Below the pieces are notes generated by a model. It saw only the letters and a list, made by a program, of their open reading frames with translations. It was not told the origin of the DNA and did no database searches. Of a DNA stretch of 64,000 nucleotides, positions 9,324 through 18,465 are shown in pieces. Made by a program: the position numbers and the translations under genes. Positions within the stretch are counted from its first letter, which is position 1. Each line of letters begins with the position of its first letter. The stretch comes from Gryllotalpicola ginsengisoli DSM 22003 (lineage in GTDB: Bacteria; Actinomycetota; Actinomycetes; Actinomycetales; Microbacteriaceae): the NCBI RefSeq assembly GCF_000419445.1, contig NZ_AULK01000004.1, forward strand, positions 186,001-250,000, in the 5' to 3' direction.

Positions 9324-10169
9324 TCAGGACTCGCGGGTGATCTCGACGCGGACGAAGGTCTCGGCGGCGCCGGCGCCGGCGTAGACGCCGCGGATCGGGG
9401 CGATGTCGTCGTAGTCGCGCCCCCGGCCGATGTACACGTGCCGGTCCCCGATCGGAATCAGGTTGGTCGGGTCCCAGCCGCGCCAGGCGCCGCAGAACCA
9501 CTCCAGCCACGCGTGCGACTCGCCGAGCACCGTCTGCCCGACGGGCGCGTCCGGGTCGGGGTGCAGGTACCCCGACACGTAGCGGGCCGGGATTCCGACC
9601 GAGCGCAGGGCGCCGAGGCTGACGTGCACGATGTCCTGGCACACGCCGCGGCGGGCGGCCCAGGCATCCGCCGCCGTCGTGTTCACGGTGGTCGCCCCGG
9701 GAACGTACTCCATCGCCTCGCCGATCGCGCGGCAGATCGCCTCGGCCGCCGCGCACGGGGTGTCGGCGCCGGCGGCGAGGTCGGCGGCCAGCTGCCGCAC
9801 CTCCTCCGCCGGGGCGGTGAGGGAGCTCTGCCGCAGCTGCTCGACGTACTGCACGGCGGTCTGCGCCCGGGCCGTCATCTCGTCCCAGGTTCCCTCGCAG
9901 TCGCCGGCCGGCCGGTCCGAGACCTCGACGAGGCTGCTCGCGGCGAGGGTCATCTCGCGATGCGGCGACAGCACCTCGAACGCCGTCACCCGGGTGCCCC
10001 AGTAGTCGTTGTACGCGTACTGCGAGGCCGACGGCGTGATGTCGAGATGGGCCGAGAGCACGACCTGGCCCTCGACGGATGCCGGGAGCATCCGTGCCTC
10101 GTTGTACGACGCCGACGCCTCGACCTCGTAACGGAACCCGGTGACGTGCCGTACCCGCATGCGCTTCAC
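9324..10169 (-). CDS. Transglutaminase-like cysteine protease family protein
   Basis: A 281-residue protein with the bacterial transglutaminase N-terminal beta domain (RVRHVTGFRYEVEASASYNE) and then the transglutaminase core. The Cys-His-Asp triad is visible: Cys in RRGVCQDIVH (~177), His in GESHAWLEWF (~220) and Asp in GWDPTN (~232). The start at GTG 10169 gives a GTGA overlap with the alpha-E gene; ATG 10160 is the alternative. It is the last gene of a three-gene operon with alpha-E and ATP-grasp proteins, a combination predicted to form or cut isopeptide bonds in a peptide-tagging or amide-ligation system. The substrate is unknown. Confidence 0.9.
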   Translation of the reverse strand: MKRMRVRHVTGFRYEVEASASYNEARMLPASVEGQVVLSAHLDITPSASQYAYNDYWGTRVTAFEVLSPHREMTLAASSLVEVSDRPAGDCEGTWDEMTARAQTAVQYVEQLRQSSLTAPAEEVRQLAADLAAGADTPCAAAEAICRAIGEAMEYVPGATTVNTTAADAWAARRGVCQDIVHVSLGALRSVGIPARYVSGYLHPDPDAPVGQTVLGESHAWLEWFCGAWRGWDPTNLIPIGDRHVYIGRGRDYDDIAPIRGVYAGAGAAETFVRVEITRES

Positions 10170-11092
10170 AGCCGCTCCCCCGCCCACGTCGGAACCGCCT
10201 GCGACGGGAAGTAGCGCAGCTTGACCGCCTCGCTCGCCGCGCTCGTGGCCCGCTGGATGCCCTCCATGGCGTGCGGCAGGTCGTCGAGGATCTCGGCGAT
10301 CGGCCGATACTCGAGACTCGAGACCGCCTGGCCGAGCACGCGCAGCGCGGCGTCGCCGGCGACCCGGTCGACGCGCGGCTCGAGCGCGGTGAGGCTGTCG
10401 ACGGCCGTGCTGACCGAGAACAGCACCGACCTGGGGAAGATGCGGTCGATGAGCAGGAACTCGGCCGCGTTGCGGGTCGAGGGCACGCCCCGGTAGGTGC
10501 GCAGGTACGCCTCGTAGGCGCCGCAGGAGCGCAGGATCGTGGTCCATGACGGGCCGGATGCCTCGGTGAGCGCCCGAGTGGCGAGCAGCCTGGCCGTCAT
10601 GTCGGCCCGCTCCAGCGCCCGGCCGAGGGTGAAGAAGTGGTACGCGTCGTCGCGGCTCATCACGGTCTCGTTGATGCCCACGGCGAGCGCGGTGCGCTCG
10701 CGCACCCAGTGGAAGAACTCGTGCACGCGCTCGGCGGCGACGCGGCGGGGCATCCGTGTCGTCGTGGTGTTCAGGCACTCCCAGAGCTCGCTCGAGATGA
10801 TCTCGCGCGCCCGCCGGGCGTTCTCGCGCGCGGCGTACAGCGAGTAGGCGATCGACGCGGGGTGCTGCCGGTTCACGGCGAGGATGCCGAGCACGCCGGC
10901 CCGGTCGATCGGCTCGGCGTCGGGCGCCTCGGAGCCCATCACGCCGAGCAGGGCGCGGCAGGCGGTGTCCTCGTCGATCCACGGGTCTTCGAGCAGCAGC
11001 TGCAGGTGCACGTCGAGGATGCGCGCGGTGCCGTCGGCCCGCTCGAGGTAGCGGCCGATCCAGAACAGGGATTCCGCGATGCGGGAGAGCAT
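10166..11092 (-). CDS. Alpha-E domain-containing protein (DUF403)
   Basis: A 308-residue all-helical protein beginning MLSRIAESLFWIGRYLERAD, the hallmark of the alpha-E family, followed by regular Arg/Glu-rich helices (TARILDVHLQLLLEDP and similar). No enzyme activity has been established for the family; it nearly always accompanies circularly permuted ATP-grasp and transglutaminase-like genes, as here. Its start overlaps the ATP-grasp stop codon (TGATG) and its stop overlaps the transglutaminase start, so the three are translationally coupled and probably act in one complex or pathway. Confidence 0.93.
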   Translation of the reverse strand: MLSRIAESLFWIGRYLERADGTARILDVHLQLLLEDPWIDEDTACRALLGVMGSEAPDAEPIDRAGVLGILAVNRQHPASIAYSLYAARENARRAREIISSELWECLNTTTTRMPRRVAAERVHEFFHWVRERTALAVGINETVMSRDDAYHFFTLGRALERADMTARLLATRALTEASGPSWTTILRSCGAYEAYLRTYRGVPSTRNAAEFLLIDRIFPRSVLFSVSTAVDSLTALEPRVDRVAGDAALRVLGQAVSSLEYRPIAEILDDLPHAMEGIQRATSAASEAVKLRYFPSQAVPTWAGERL

Positions 11093-12993
11093 CAGCGCTG
11101 CCTCCCTTGGTCTCCATTCAGCCGCTGCGCGGCTGAGTCGACCAGCGGGAACGTCAGCCGCTGCGCGGCTGAGTCGACCAGCGGGGGCGCGGCACCGCCG
11201 GTCGACTCAGGCCGCAGGCCTGAATGGAGACCGAGCGGCATGCGGGCGGATGCTTGCTGCTGCTGGTGCTGGAGTTGCTGGCGCAGGCGCAGGGGGTTGT
11301 CGAGGTCGACGTCCATGTGGTCCTCGGGCTTCGCCGGGCGGATGCGGCCCTGCTGCTGTTGCTGCTGCTGGCCGCTCGGGCCCGGGGCGTCCTCCGGCGC
11401 GTACTGTGGCGCGTTGCCGGCGCCGGCGGCCACGTCGGCGAGCGGCGGGGTTCCGACGACGGGGATCGCGCTCGTCGTCGCCTGGTCGAGGGTGATGGCG
11501 CTGACATCGCGCGCCCTCGCCGCGCCGGGGGTGGGCCGGCCGAGCACCCAGGTGTCCTTCGACCCGCCGCCCTGCGAGGAGTTCACGACCAGCTGGCCGG
11601 CCGGCAGGGCGACACGGGTGAGGCCGCCGGGCAGCACCCACACGTCGTCCCCGTCGTTCACCGCGAACGGTCGCAGGTCGGAGTGCCTCGGCTGCATGCC
11701 GTCTTCGACGAGGGTGGGGATCGTCGACAGCTGCACGACCGGTTGCGCGATCCAGCCGCGCGGGTCGGCCAGCAGCTTGGTGCGCAGCGCGTCGAGCTCC
11801 TTCTTCGAGGCGGCCGGGCCGATCACGAGCCCCTTGCCGCCGGAGCCGTCGACCGGCTTGATCACGAGCTCGTCGAGCCGGTCGAGCACCTCCTCGAGCG
11901 ACCCCGGGTCCTCCAGCCGCCAGGTGTCGACGTTGGGGATGATCGGGTCTTCGCCGAGGTAGTAGCGGATCAGCTCGGGCAGGTAGGTGTAGGTCAGCTT
12001 GTCGTCGGCGACGCCGTTGCCGACGGCGTTGGCGAGGGTGACGTTGCCGATCCGCGCCGCGGTCAGCAGCCCCGGGGTGCCGAGCACGGAGTCGGCGCGG
12101 AAGTGCAGCGGGTCGAGGAAGTCGTCGTCGACGCGGCGGTAGATCACGTCGACCCGGGTGGGGCCGCCCGTGGTGCGCATCCAGACGTGGCCGCCCGAGC
12201 AGTACAGGTCGCGGCCCTCGACGAGCTCGACCCCCATCAGCCGGGCGAGCAGGGTGTGCTCGAAGTACGCCGAGTTGTACACGCCGGGGGTCAGCACGAC
12301 GACGACCGGGTCGTCGACGCCGGGCGGCGCCGAGGCGCGCAGCGCCTGCAGCAGCCGGTACGGGTAGTCGCCGACCGGGCGCACCGACATCGACACGAAC
12401 AGTTCGGGCAGGGTCTGCGCCATCACGCGGCGGTTCGAGATCACGTAGGAGACGCCGGAGGGCACTCGCACGTTGTCCTCCAGCACCCGCCAGGTGCCGC
12501 GCTCGTCGCGGATCAGGTCGATGCCGGCGACGTGCACGCGCACCCCGTTGGCGCTCTCGATGCCCGCGGCCTGACGGCGGAAGTGCGAGGAGGTGGCGAT
12601 CAGCGCGGCGGGGATGACCCCGTCGGCGACGGCCTCCTGCCGGCCGTACACGTCGTCGAGCAGCGCCTCGAGCGCGCGCACCCGCTGCTTCACCCCGGCC
12701 TCGAGGCCGACCCACTCCTCGGAAGAGATCACCCGCGGCACCGCGTCGAGGGGGAACGGCCGCTCCTCTCCGGCGAAGTCGAAGGTGACGCCCTGGGCCA
12801 GGTAGCTGCTGGCCAGGGCCTCGGCTCGTCCGCGCAGCTCGGACTGGGTCATCCGTGCCAGCGTCGCGTACAGGTCCTTGTACGCGGGCCGGGCCTTGAC
12901 GCCGCCCGCCTCGGTGCCCTCGAACATCTCGTCGAAGGCGGCCCGCGGGCCGGGCACGATCGTCGCGCCGTAGCCCTCGAACAGGTCGCCCAT
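11092..12993 (-). CDS. Circularly permuted type 2 ATP-grasp protein with a repeat-derived C-terminus
   Basis: A 633-residue protein; residues ~20-500 match the CP_ATPgrasp family (DUF404/DUF407). Blocks seen include YVISNRRVMAQTLPELF, VLTPGVYNSAYFEH, IGNVTLANAVGNGVADDK, and VIKPVDGSGGKGLVIGP for ATP binding. It probably ligates an amino acid or peptide to a carboxylate and forms an operon with alpha-E and transglutaminase-like partners. The last ~130 residues are unusual: a Gln-rich low-complexity linker and then about 47 residues encoded by palindromic repeats (11109-11232), which read out as PLVDSAAQRL twice. These residues are very unlikely to belong to the catalytic fold. A leaderless-type -10 (TAGGTT) sits 6 nt before the ATG. 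Confidence 0.92.
   Translation of the reverse strand: MGDLFEGYGATIVPGPRAAFDEMFEGTEAGGVKARPAYKDLYATLARMTQSELRGRAEALASSYLAQGVTFDFAGEERPFPLDAVPRVISSEEWVGLEAGVKQRVRALEALLDDVYGRQEAVADGVIPAALIATSSHFRRQAAGIESANGVRVHVAGIDLIRDERGTWRVLEDNVRVPSGVSYVISNRRVMAQTLPELFVSMSVRPVGDYPYRLLQALRASAPPGVDDPVVVVLTPGVYNSAYFEHTLLARLMGVELVEGRDLYCSGGHVWMRTTGGPTRVDVIYRRVDDDFLDPLHFRADSVLGTPGLLTAARIGNVTLANAVGNGVADDKLTYTYLPELIRYYLGEDPIIPNVDTWRLEDPGSLEEVLDRLDELVIKPVDGSGGKGLVIGPAASKKELDALRTKLLADPRGWIAQPVVQLSTIPTLVEDGMQPRHSDLRPFAVNDGDDVWVLPGGLTRVALPAGQLVVNSSQGGGSKDTWVLGRPTPGAARARDVSAITLDQATTSAIPVVGTPPLADVAAGAGNAPQYAPEDAPGPSGQQQQQQQGRIRPAKPEDHMDVDLDNPLRLRQQLQHQQQQASARMPLGLHSGLRPESTGGAAPPLVDSAAQRLTFPLVDSAAQRLNGDQGRQR
11109..11232. 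repeat. Palindromic repeats (GGTCTCCATTCA...GTCGACC family) inside a 3' coding end
   Basis: There are three copies: 11109-11143 (complete, with a CAGCCGCTGCGCGGCTG hairpin core), 11154-11179 (lacking the GGTCTCCAT part) and 11200-11232 (inverted, with core CAGGCCGCAGGCCTG). All lie within the last 140 bp of the ATP-grasp gene and are translated in it. The same family occurs at 13037-13207, 56020-56050 and 57408-57438. Confidence 0.85.
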
Positions 12994-12999
12994 GCCAGC

Positions 13000-13005
13000 A
13001 ACCTA
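13000..13005 (-). promoter_or_regulatory. -10 hexamer of the ATP-grasp operon (leaderless type)
   Basis: On the minus strand TAGGTT lies exactly 6 nt before the ATG at 12993. This spacing puts transcription start at the start codon, and there is no Shine-Dalgarno sequence. Confidence 0.5.
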
Positions 13006-13036
13006 GGGCGCGTGTGTTGCCTGCGTGTTTCCGCCG

Positions 13037-13207
13037 GGTCTCCATTCAGGCCTGCGGCCTGAGTCGACCAACCGGAGCGCGGGGTCTCCATTCAGGCCTG
13101 CGGCCTGAGTCGACCGGCGGGAGCGCGAGGTCTCCATTCAGGCCTGCGGCCTGAGTCGACGAGCGGGAGCGCGAGGTCTCCATTCAGGCCTGCGGCCTGA
13201 GTCGACC
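13037..13207. repeat. Four tandem copies of the GGTCTCCATTCA...GTCGACC palindromic repeat
   Basis: Copies begin at 13037, 13083, 13129 and 13175, so the period is exactly 46 bp: a 33-bp conserved unit and a 13-bp GC-rich spacer. Each unit has the self-complementary core CAGGCCTGCGGCCTG and a SalI-type GTCGAC end; the third copy ends GTCGACG. They fill the gap between the divergent ATP-grasp and hydroxyacid dehydrogenase genes. Confidence 0.9.
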
Positions 13208-13227
13208 AGCGGAGACCGAGCCGGTCG

Positions 13228-13233
13228 TAGGCT
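13228..13233 (+). promoter_or_regulatory. -10 hexamer of the hydroxyacid dehydrogenase gene
   Basis: TAGGCT sits exactly 6 nt before ATG 13240 with no Shine-Dalgarno, which indicates a leaderless transcript. The identical TAGGCT at the same spacing precedes the AcuI-type gene at 50545. Confidence 0.55.
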
Positions 13234-13239
13234 CGGCGC

Positions 13240-14166
13240 ATGCCCCTCGTCGTGAGCCTGCCCGATGACCGCCTCGCCGCCCCGCTCGCCGCCGCGGGCC
13301 CCCTGCCGGAGGGCGCCGTCGAGCTCACCACCTGGGCCGTCGACGGCCCGGCCCCGCGCCGCGACATCGACCTCGCCGTGATGCCCTACCGGGCGCTCGG
13401 CGACCGCATCCACTGGGCCGAGACGGTCGACGCCCGGCTGCTGCAGGGGCAGTCGATCGGCTTCGACGACGTCATCGGAAAGCTGCCGGCCGGCCGGGTC
13501 TTCGCCAACGCGGCGACCGTGCATGAGACCTCCACCGCCGAGCTCGCGATGACCCTGCTGCTGGCCGCCCAGCGCGGCATCCCCGACTTCGTGCGCGCCG
13601 CAGGCCAGGCCGCCTGGAGGCCCGGCTGGTACCCGCCGCTCGCCGACCAGACCGTGCTGCTGCTCGGCTACGGCGGCGTGAACCGGGCCGTCGAGCAGCG
13701 GCTGGCCGGCTTCGAGGTCGAGCGGATCATCCGCGTGGCGCAGCGAGCCCGCGACACCGAGGCCGGCCGCGTGCACGCCGTCTCCGAGCTGCCGGAACTG
13801 CTGCCCCAGGCCGACGTCGTCGTCGTCGCGACGGTGCTCAGCGAGACCACCCGCGGCCTCGTCGGCGCCGCCGAGCTGGCCGCCCTGCCCGACGGCGCCC
13901 TGGTGGTGAACGTCTCCCGCGGCCCCGTCGTCGACACCGCGGCGATGCTTGCCGAGGCGGGCCGGCTGCGCTTCGCCCTCGACGTCACCGACCCCGAGCC
14001 GCTGCCGGCCGAGCATCCGCTCTGGCGCGCGCCGGGCGTGCTCATCTCGCCGCACGTGGGCGGCGCGACGGCCGCCATGACGCCACGGATGGCGCGGCTG
14101 CTGCACCGCCAGATCCGGCACCTGCTCGCCGGGGAGGAGCCGGAGAACATCGTGCTGCGGGGGTAG
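13240..14166 (+). CDS. D-isomer-specific 2-hydroxyacid dehydrogenase family protein
   Basis: A 308-residue NAD(P)-dependent dehydrogenase. The Rossmann motif is present in a modified form (LLGYGGVNRAVEQRL, residue ~143, in place of GLGxIG). Catalytic-region blocks are VNVSRGPVVDTAAML (Arg ~227), DVTDPEPLPAEHPLW and ISPHVGGATAAM (His ~270). The family reduces 2-keto acids to D-2-hydroxy acids; substrate specificity cannot be told. The N-terminal substrate domain is short. The start follows a leaderless -10 and lies downstream of the four-copy repeat array. Confidence 0.9.
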   Translation: MPLVVSLPDDRLAAPLAAAGPLPEGAVELTTWAVDGPAPRRDIDLAVMPYRALGDRIHWAETVDARLLQGQSIGFDDVIGKLPAGRVFANAATVHETSTAELAMTLLLAAQRGIPDFVRAAGQAAWRPGWYPPLADQTVLLLGYGGVNRAVEQRLAGFEVERIIRVAQRARDTEAGRVHAVSELPELLPQADVVVVATVLSETTRGLVGAAELAALPDGALVVNVSRGPVVDTAAMLAEAGRLRFALDVTDPEPLPAEHPLWRAPGVLISPHVGGATAAMTPRMARLLHRQIRHLLAGEEPENIVLRG

Positions 14167-14212
14167 CCCGGCGCGAGGCATCCGTCGACGAAATCGCCGT
14201 CGAGCGCGCCCC

Positions 14213-14218
14213 TAGACT
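14213..14218 (+). promoter_or_regulatory. -10 hexamer of argG (leaderless)
   Basis: TAGACT lies 6 nt before GTG 14225. The spacing and the absence of a Shine-Dalgarno sequence point to transcription starting at the start codon. Confidence 0.55.
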
Positions 14219-14221
14219 TGA

Positions 14222-15652
<1,431 letters not shown>

Positions 15653-15671
15653 CGCCGTGCGCCGCCCCGCG

Positions 15672-15677
15672 TACCGT
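15672..15677 (+). promoter_or_regulatory. -10 hexamer of the SGNH hydrolase gene
   Basis: TACCGT lies 6 nt before ATG 15684; it supports that start over the in-frame GTG at 15657. Confidence 0.45.
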
Positions 15678-15683
15678 GAGGGC

Positions 15684-16577
15684 ATGGGCGCCCGAGCCGT
15701 CGCCGCCGCCGCGGCCTGCATTGCCGCGGCTCTCGCGCTGTGCGCCTGCACCGGCGCGCCCACGGCCGGACCGCCGGGCCCGGCGGCCTCGAGCGCGAGC
15801 GCGACGTCGACCGCAACCGTGCCGGCGTGGCTGAGTAAGGTCGACACCATCGGCATGCTCGGCGACTCGATCAGCAACGCCGTGTACGCCTGCGGCGCCT
15901 ACCCGACGGGTTGTCCGGCCGACACCTGGGCCGGCGGCAGCAACCCGAAGGTCGACTCGATCGCGAGCCGCATCGCGGCGGTGCGCGGCAGCCGCCCGCG
16001 CGTCGTCAACCAGGCGCTGAGCGGCGGCGAGCTCTCCAGCATGCTGCCGCGGGTGCGGCAGGTCGTGGCCGCCGCGCCTCAGCTCGTCACCATCATGATC
16101 GGGGTCAACGACGCCTGCGCCCCTTCGGTGGATGCGATGACGCCGGTCTCGCAGTACACGACCGAGTTCGCGCAGGCGCTCGATGAGCTGCACCGCGGCG
16201 CACCCGACGCCCACGTGCTGGTCATGTCCATACCCGACCTCACGACACTGTGGAAGCTCGGCCGCGACGACCCTGCGCTGGTCGCCCAGTGGAAGGACCG
16301 GACGACCTGCGCCTCGATGCTCGCGAACCCGACATCGGATGCGCCGGCCGACGTCGCCCGCCGCGCGGCCGTCTCGGCGCGCATCGACGCCTACAACGAG
16401 GTGATGGCCCAGGCGTGCGCGAAGTACGCGCGCTGTCACGACGACGGGGGCGCCGTGCACGCGCATCCGTTCACCGATGCCGAGCTGTCGAGCGTCGACC
16501 ACTTCCACCCGTCGGTGCTCGGCCAGCGCGAACTCGCGGCGCTGGGCTGGCACGTGCTCGTGCGGGCGGGAGGCTGA
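15684..16577 (+). CDS. SGNH/GDSL hydrolase family lipoprotein
   Basis: A 297-residue secreted esterase-type protein. The N-terminus MGARAVAAAAACIAAALAL followed by CAC is a signal peptide with a lipobox-like end (LCA|C), so the protein is probably anchored to the outer face of the membrane. The four SGNH blocks are present: GMLGDSIS (Ser ~60), QALSGGEL (Gly), IMIGVNDAC (Asn) and DHFHPS (Asp/His ~272). Such enzymes deacylate or deacetylate lipids, glycans or small esters; the substrate is not evident. It follows argG but has its own promoter. Confidence 0.88.
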   Translation: MGARAVAAAAACIAAALALCACTGAPTAGPPGPAASSASATSTATVPAWLSKVDTIGMLGDSISNAVYACGAYPTGCPADTWAGGSNPKVDSIASRIAAVRGSRPRVVNQALSGGELSSMLPRVRQVVAAAPQLVTIMIGVNDACAPSVDAMTPVSQYTTEFAQALDELHRGAPDAHVLVMSIPDLTTLWKLGRDDPALVAQWKDRTTCASMLANPTSDAPADVARRAAVSARIDAYNEVMAQACAKYARCHDDGGAVHAHPFTDAELSSVDHFHPSVLGQRELAALGWHVLVRAGG

Positions 16578-16644
16578 GCGCGAGCCCGAGCAGCGAGACA
16601 ATATCGCCGTGGCGGGGTACTCCTTTGGGGAAGAAGGAGGCGAA

Positions 16645-17076
16645 ATGAGCATGACCACCAACACCGGCACCGGCGGCGACACGAGCCGAATCGCGGTGCA
16701 CGACGAGTCGCTCGGCGAGCTCATCGCCGGCGCGACGCGCGATCTCTCCACGCTCGTCTCGCAGGAGATCGAGCTGGCCAAGGCCGAGGCGAAGCAGTCC
16801 GTCACCTCGGCCGCGACGGCGGGCGGCATGTTCGCCGTGGCGGTCTACGGCGCGCTGATGGGCGTCTTCTTCCTCTCGGTGGCGCTGTGGTGGGCCCTCG
16901 GCACCCTGGTGGGCAACGGATGGTCCGGCCTGATCGTCGCCGTCATCTGGCTGCTCATCGCCGCCGTCGGAGCGCTCGTCGGCCGGCAGCGCCTGTCGCG
17001 CATCGGCCTGCAGCAGACCGCGGAGGCCGCCCGCGAGATCCCCGAGACCCTCAAGCCGACGGAGGAGCCCCGCTGA
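16645..17076 (+). CDS. Phage holin family protein (actinobacterial holin-X)
   Basis: A 143-residue membrane protein. Residues 18-45 form an amphipathic helix (LIAGATRDLSTLVSQEIELAKAE in overlapping form), typical of the holin-X/DUF1469 family, followed by two hydrophobic segments (~58-85 and ~92-112) and an Arg-rich tail. AAGGAGG at 16634-16640 fixes ATG 16645. Despite the family name these are chromosomal envelope proteins with no proven lytic role. The next gene starts on its stop codon (TGATG), so the two are coupled. A second set of the same gene types lies at 61600-62694. Confidence 0.88.
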   Translation: MSMTTNTGTGGDTSRIAVHDESLGELIAGATRDLSTLVSQEIELAKAEAKQSVTSAATAGGMFAVAVYGALMGVFFLSVALWWALGTLVGNGWSGLIVAVIWLLIAAVGALVGRQRLSRIGLQQTAEAAREIPETLKPTEEPR

Positions 17077-18359
17077 TGGCCCGCACCCCCGACGAGATCC
17101 GCCGCGACCTGGAGCGCACCCGCGCCCGGCTGTCCCAGCGCGTGGACGAGCTCGCGCACCGCGTCAGCCCGCCCCGGCCCGACGTGAAGGCCCATGAGGC
17201 GGTCGATTCAGTGCGCGAGCGGGTCTCGCACGCCGCATCCGTCGCCAAGGAGAAGCTCGGCGACGCGGCCGGGGCCGTGCGCGGCGCCGTCTCGCGCGAC
17301 CACCACGATGACGAAGAGGACGAGGACGACGACGTGGACGACGCCGACCCGCACCATTACCGCAAGCCGCAGACCCCGCCACAGGTGCGCCCGCGGGCGT
17401 GGAAGTACACGCTCAAGCGCACGCTGCGGGAATTCAGCCGGCATCAGGCGACCGACATCGCGGCGACGCTGACCTATTACGGCGTGCTGTCGATCTTCCC
17501 CGCCATGCTCGCGGTGTTCTCGCTGCTCGGCGTGATCGGCCAGGGGCCGAGCACCGCCAAGACCGTGCTCGACATCATCGGCGGCTTCGCGCCGTCGAAG
17601 ACGACCAGCCTGATCCGCGATCCGATCATGCAGTTCGCCACCGCGAAGGGGGCGGGCATCGGCGTCATCGTCGGCATCGTGATGGCCGCGTGGACGGCCT
17701 CCGGCTACGTCGGCGCGTTCTCGCGCGCGATCAACCGCATCTACGGGGTCGGCGAGGGCCGGCCGGTGTGGAAGCTGCGGCCGATCCAGCTCGCGATCAC
17801 GCTCATCATCATCGTGCTCGTCGCGCTGATGGCGCTGCTGCTCGTGGTCTCGGGCCCGGTGACGGATGCGATCGGACAATTCCTCCACGTCGGCGGAACG
17901 GTGACGACGGTGTGGGAGATCGGCAAGTGGCCCGTGCTGGCCGCCGCCGTGATCGTGGTGATCGCGCTGCTGTACTGGGGCACGCCGAATGCGAAGCAGC
18001 CGAAGTTCCGCTGGATCAGCCTCGGCAGCCTCACCGCGATGGTGCTGCTCGCTATCGCGACGCTGGGCTTCGGCTTCTACGTGGCGAACTTATCGAACTA
18101 CAACAAGTCGTACGGATCGCTCGCCGGGGTGATCATCTTCCTGGTCTGGCTGTGGATCGTGAACCTGGTGCTGCTGCTCGGTGCGGAGTTCGACGCCGAG
18201 CTGGAGCGCGGCCGCGAGCTGCAGGCGGGCATGCCCGCCGAGCGGGAGATCCAGCTGCCGCCGCGCGACGAGCGCCAGCTCGACAAGCAGAACGCGAAGG
18301 ACGAGAAACTCTACGAGCAGGCCGCCGACCTGCGCCGCGACCACGCCCGCGACGAGTGA
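17076..18359 (+). CDS. DUF3618 domain fused to a YihY/BrkB family membrane protein
   Basis: A 427-residue protein with two parts. Residues 1-60 are a DUF3618 domain (TPDEIRRDLERTRARLSQRV), a coiled envelope-associated segment. After a very acidic stretch (HHDDEEDEDDDVDD, ~70-88) comes a YihY/BrkB domain (~110-390) with about six membrane spans, opening REFSRHQATDIAATLTYYGV and containing AWTASGYVGAFSRAINRIYG. The C-terminal tail is charged. BrkB-like proteins are inner membrane proteins of uncertain, probably transport-related function. DUF3618 is normally a separate small gene beside holin-X, as at 61600, so this looks like a gene fusion in the same operon context. Confidence 0.87.
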   Translation: MARTPDEIRRDLERTRARLSQRVDELAHRVSPPRPDVKAHEAVDSVRERVSHAASVAKEKLGDAAGAVRGAVSRDHHDDEEDEDDDVDDADPHHYRKPQTPPQVRPRAWKYTLKRTLREFSRHQATDIAATLTYYGVLSIFPAMLAVFSLLGVIGQGPSTAKTVLDIIGGFAPSKTTSLIRDPIMQFATAKGAGIGVIVGIVMAAWTASGYVGAFSRAINRIYGVGEGRPVWKLRPIQLAITLIIIVLVALMALLLVVSGPVTDAIGQFLHVGGTVTTVWEIGKWPVLAAAVIVVIALLYWGTPNAKQPKFRWISLGSLTAMVLLAIATLGFGFYVANLSNYNKSYGSLAGVIIFLVWLWIVNLVLLLGAEFDAELERGRELQAGMPAEREIQLPPRDERQLDKQNAKDEKLYEQAADLRRDHARDE

Positions 18360-18368
18360 GCGGCCGGC

Positions 18369-18440
18369 TTCGTCACTGAACGCACGATCCGTCACTCGGG
18401 TGCGGCACAGGCAGTGACACATCCTGCGATCGGTGACGAA
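18369..18440. repeat. Intergenic TTCGTCAC/GTGACGAA inverted repeats
   Basis: Nested inverted repeats between two convergent genes: TTCGTCAC (18369-18376) pairs with GTGACGAA (18433-18440), and CGTCACT (~18390) with AGTGAC (18413-18418). The motif belongs with the repeats at 8916-9323 and 53478-53605 and could serve as a terminator for both sides. Confidence 0.6.
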
Positions 18441-18465
18441 CGTTGATCGACCGTCACTTGGCGTG

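Noticed and set aside
9297-10214. Plus-strand open frames opposite the transglutaminase gene
   Set aside because: Arg/Gly/Val-rich shadow frames over a gene with an intact catalytic triad.
13037-13207. Regular repeats with short spacers resembling a CRISPR array
   Set aside because: Spacers are only 13 bp and nearly identical, repeats are long palindromes found elsewhere singly and inverted, and there are no cas genes.
16645-17076. Holin genes as a sign of a prophage
   Set aside because: No other phage genes, integrase or attachment site; holin-X proteins are ordinary chromosomal genes in Actinobacteria, here with DUF3618/BrkB.
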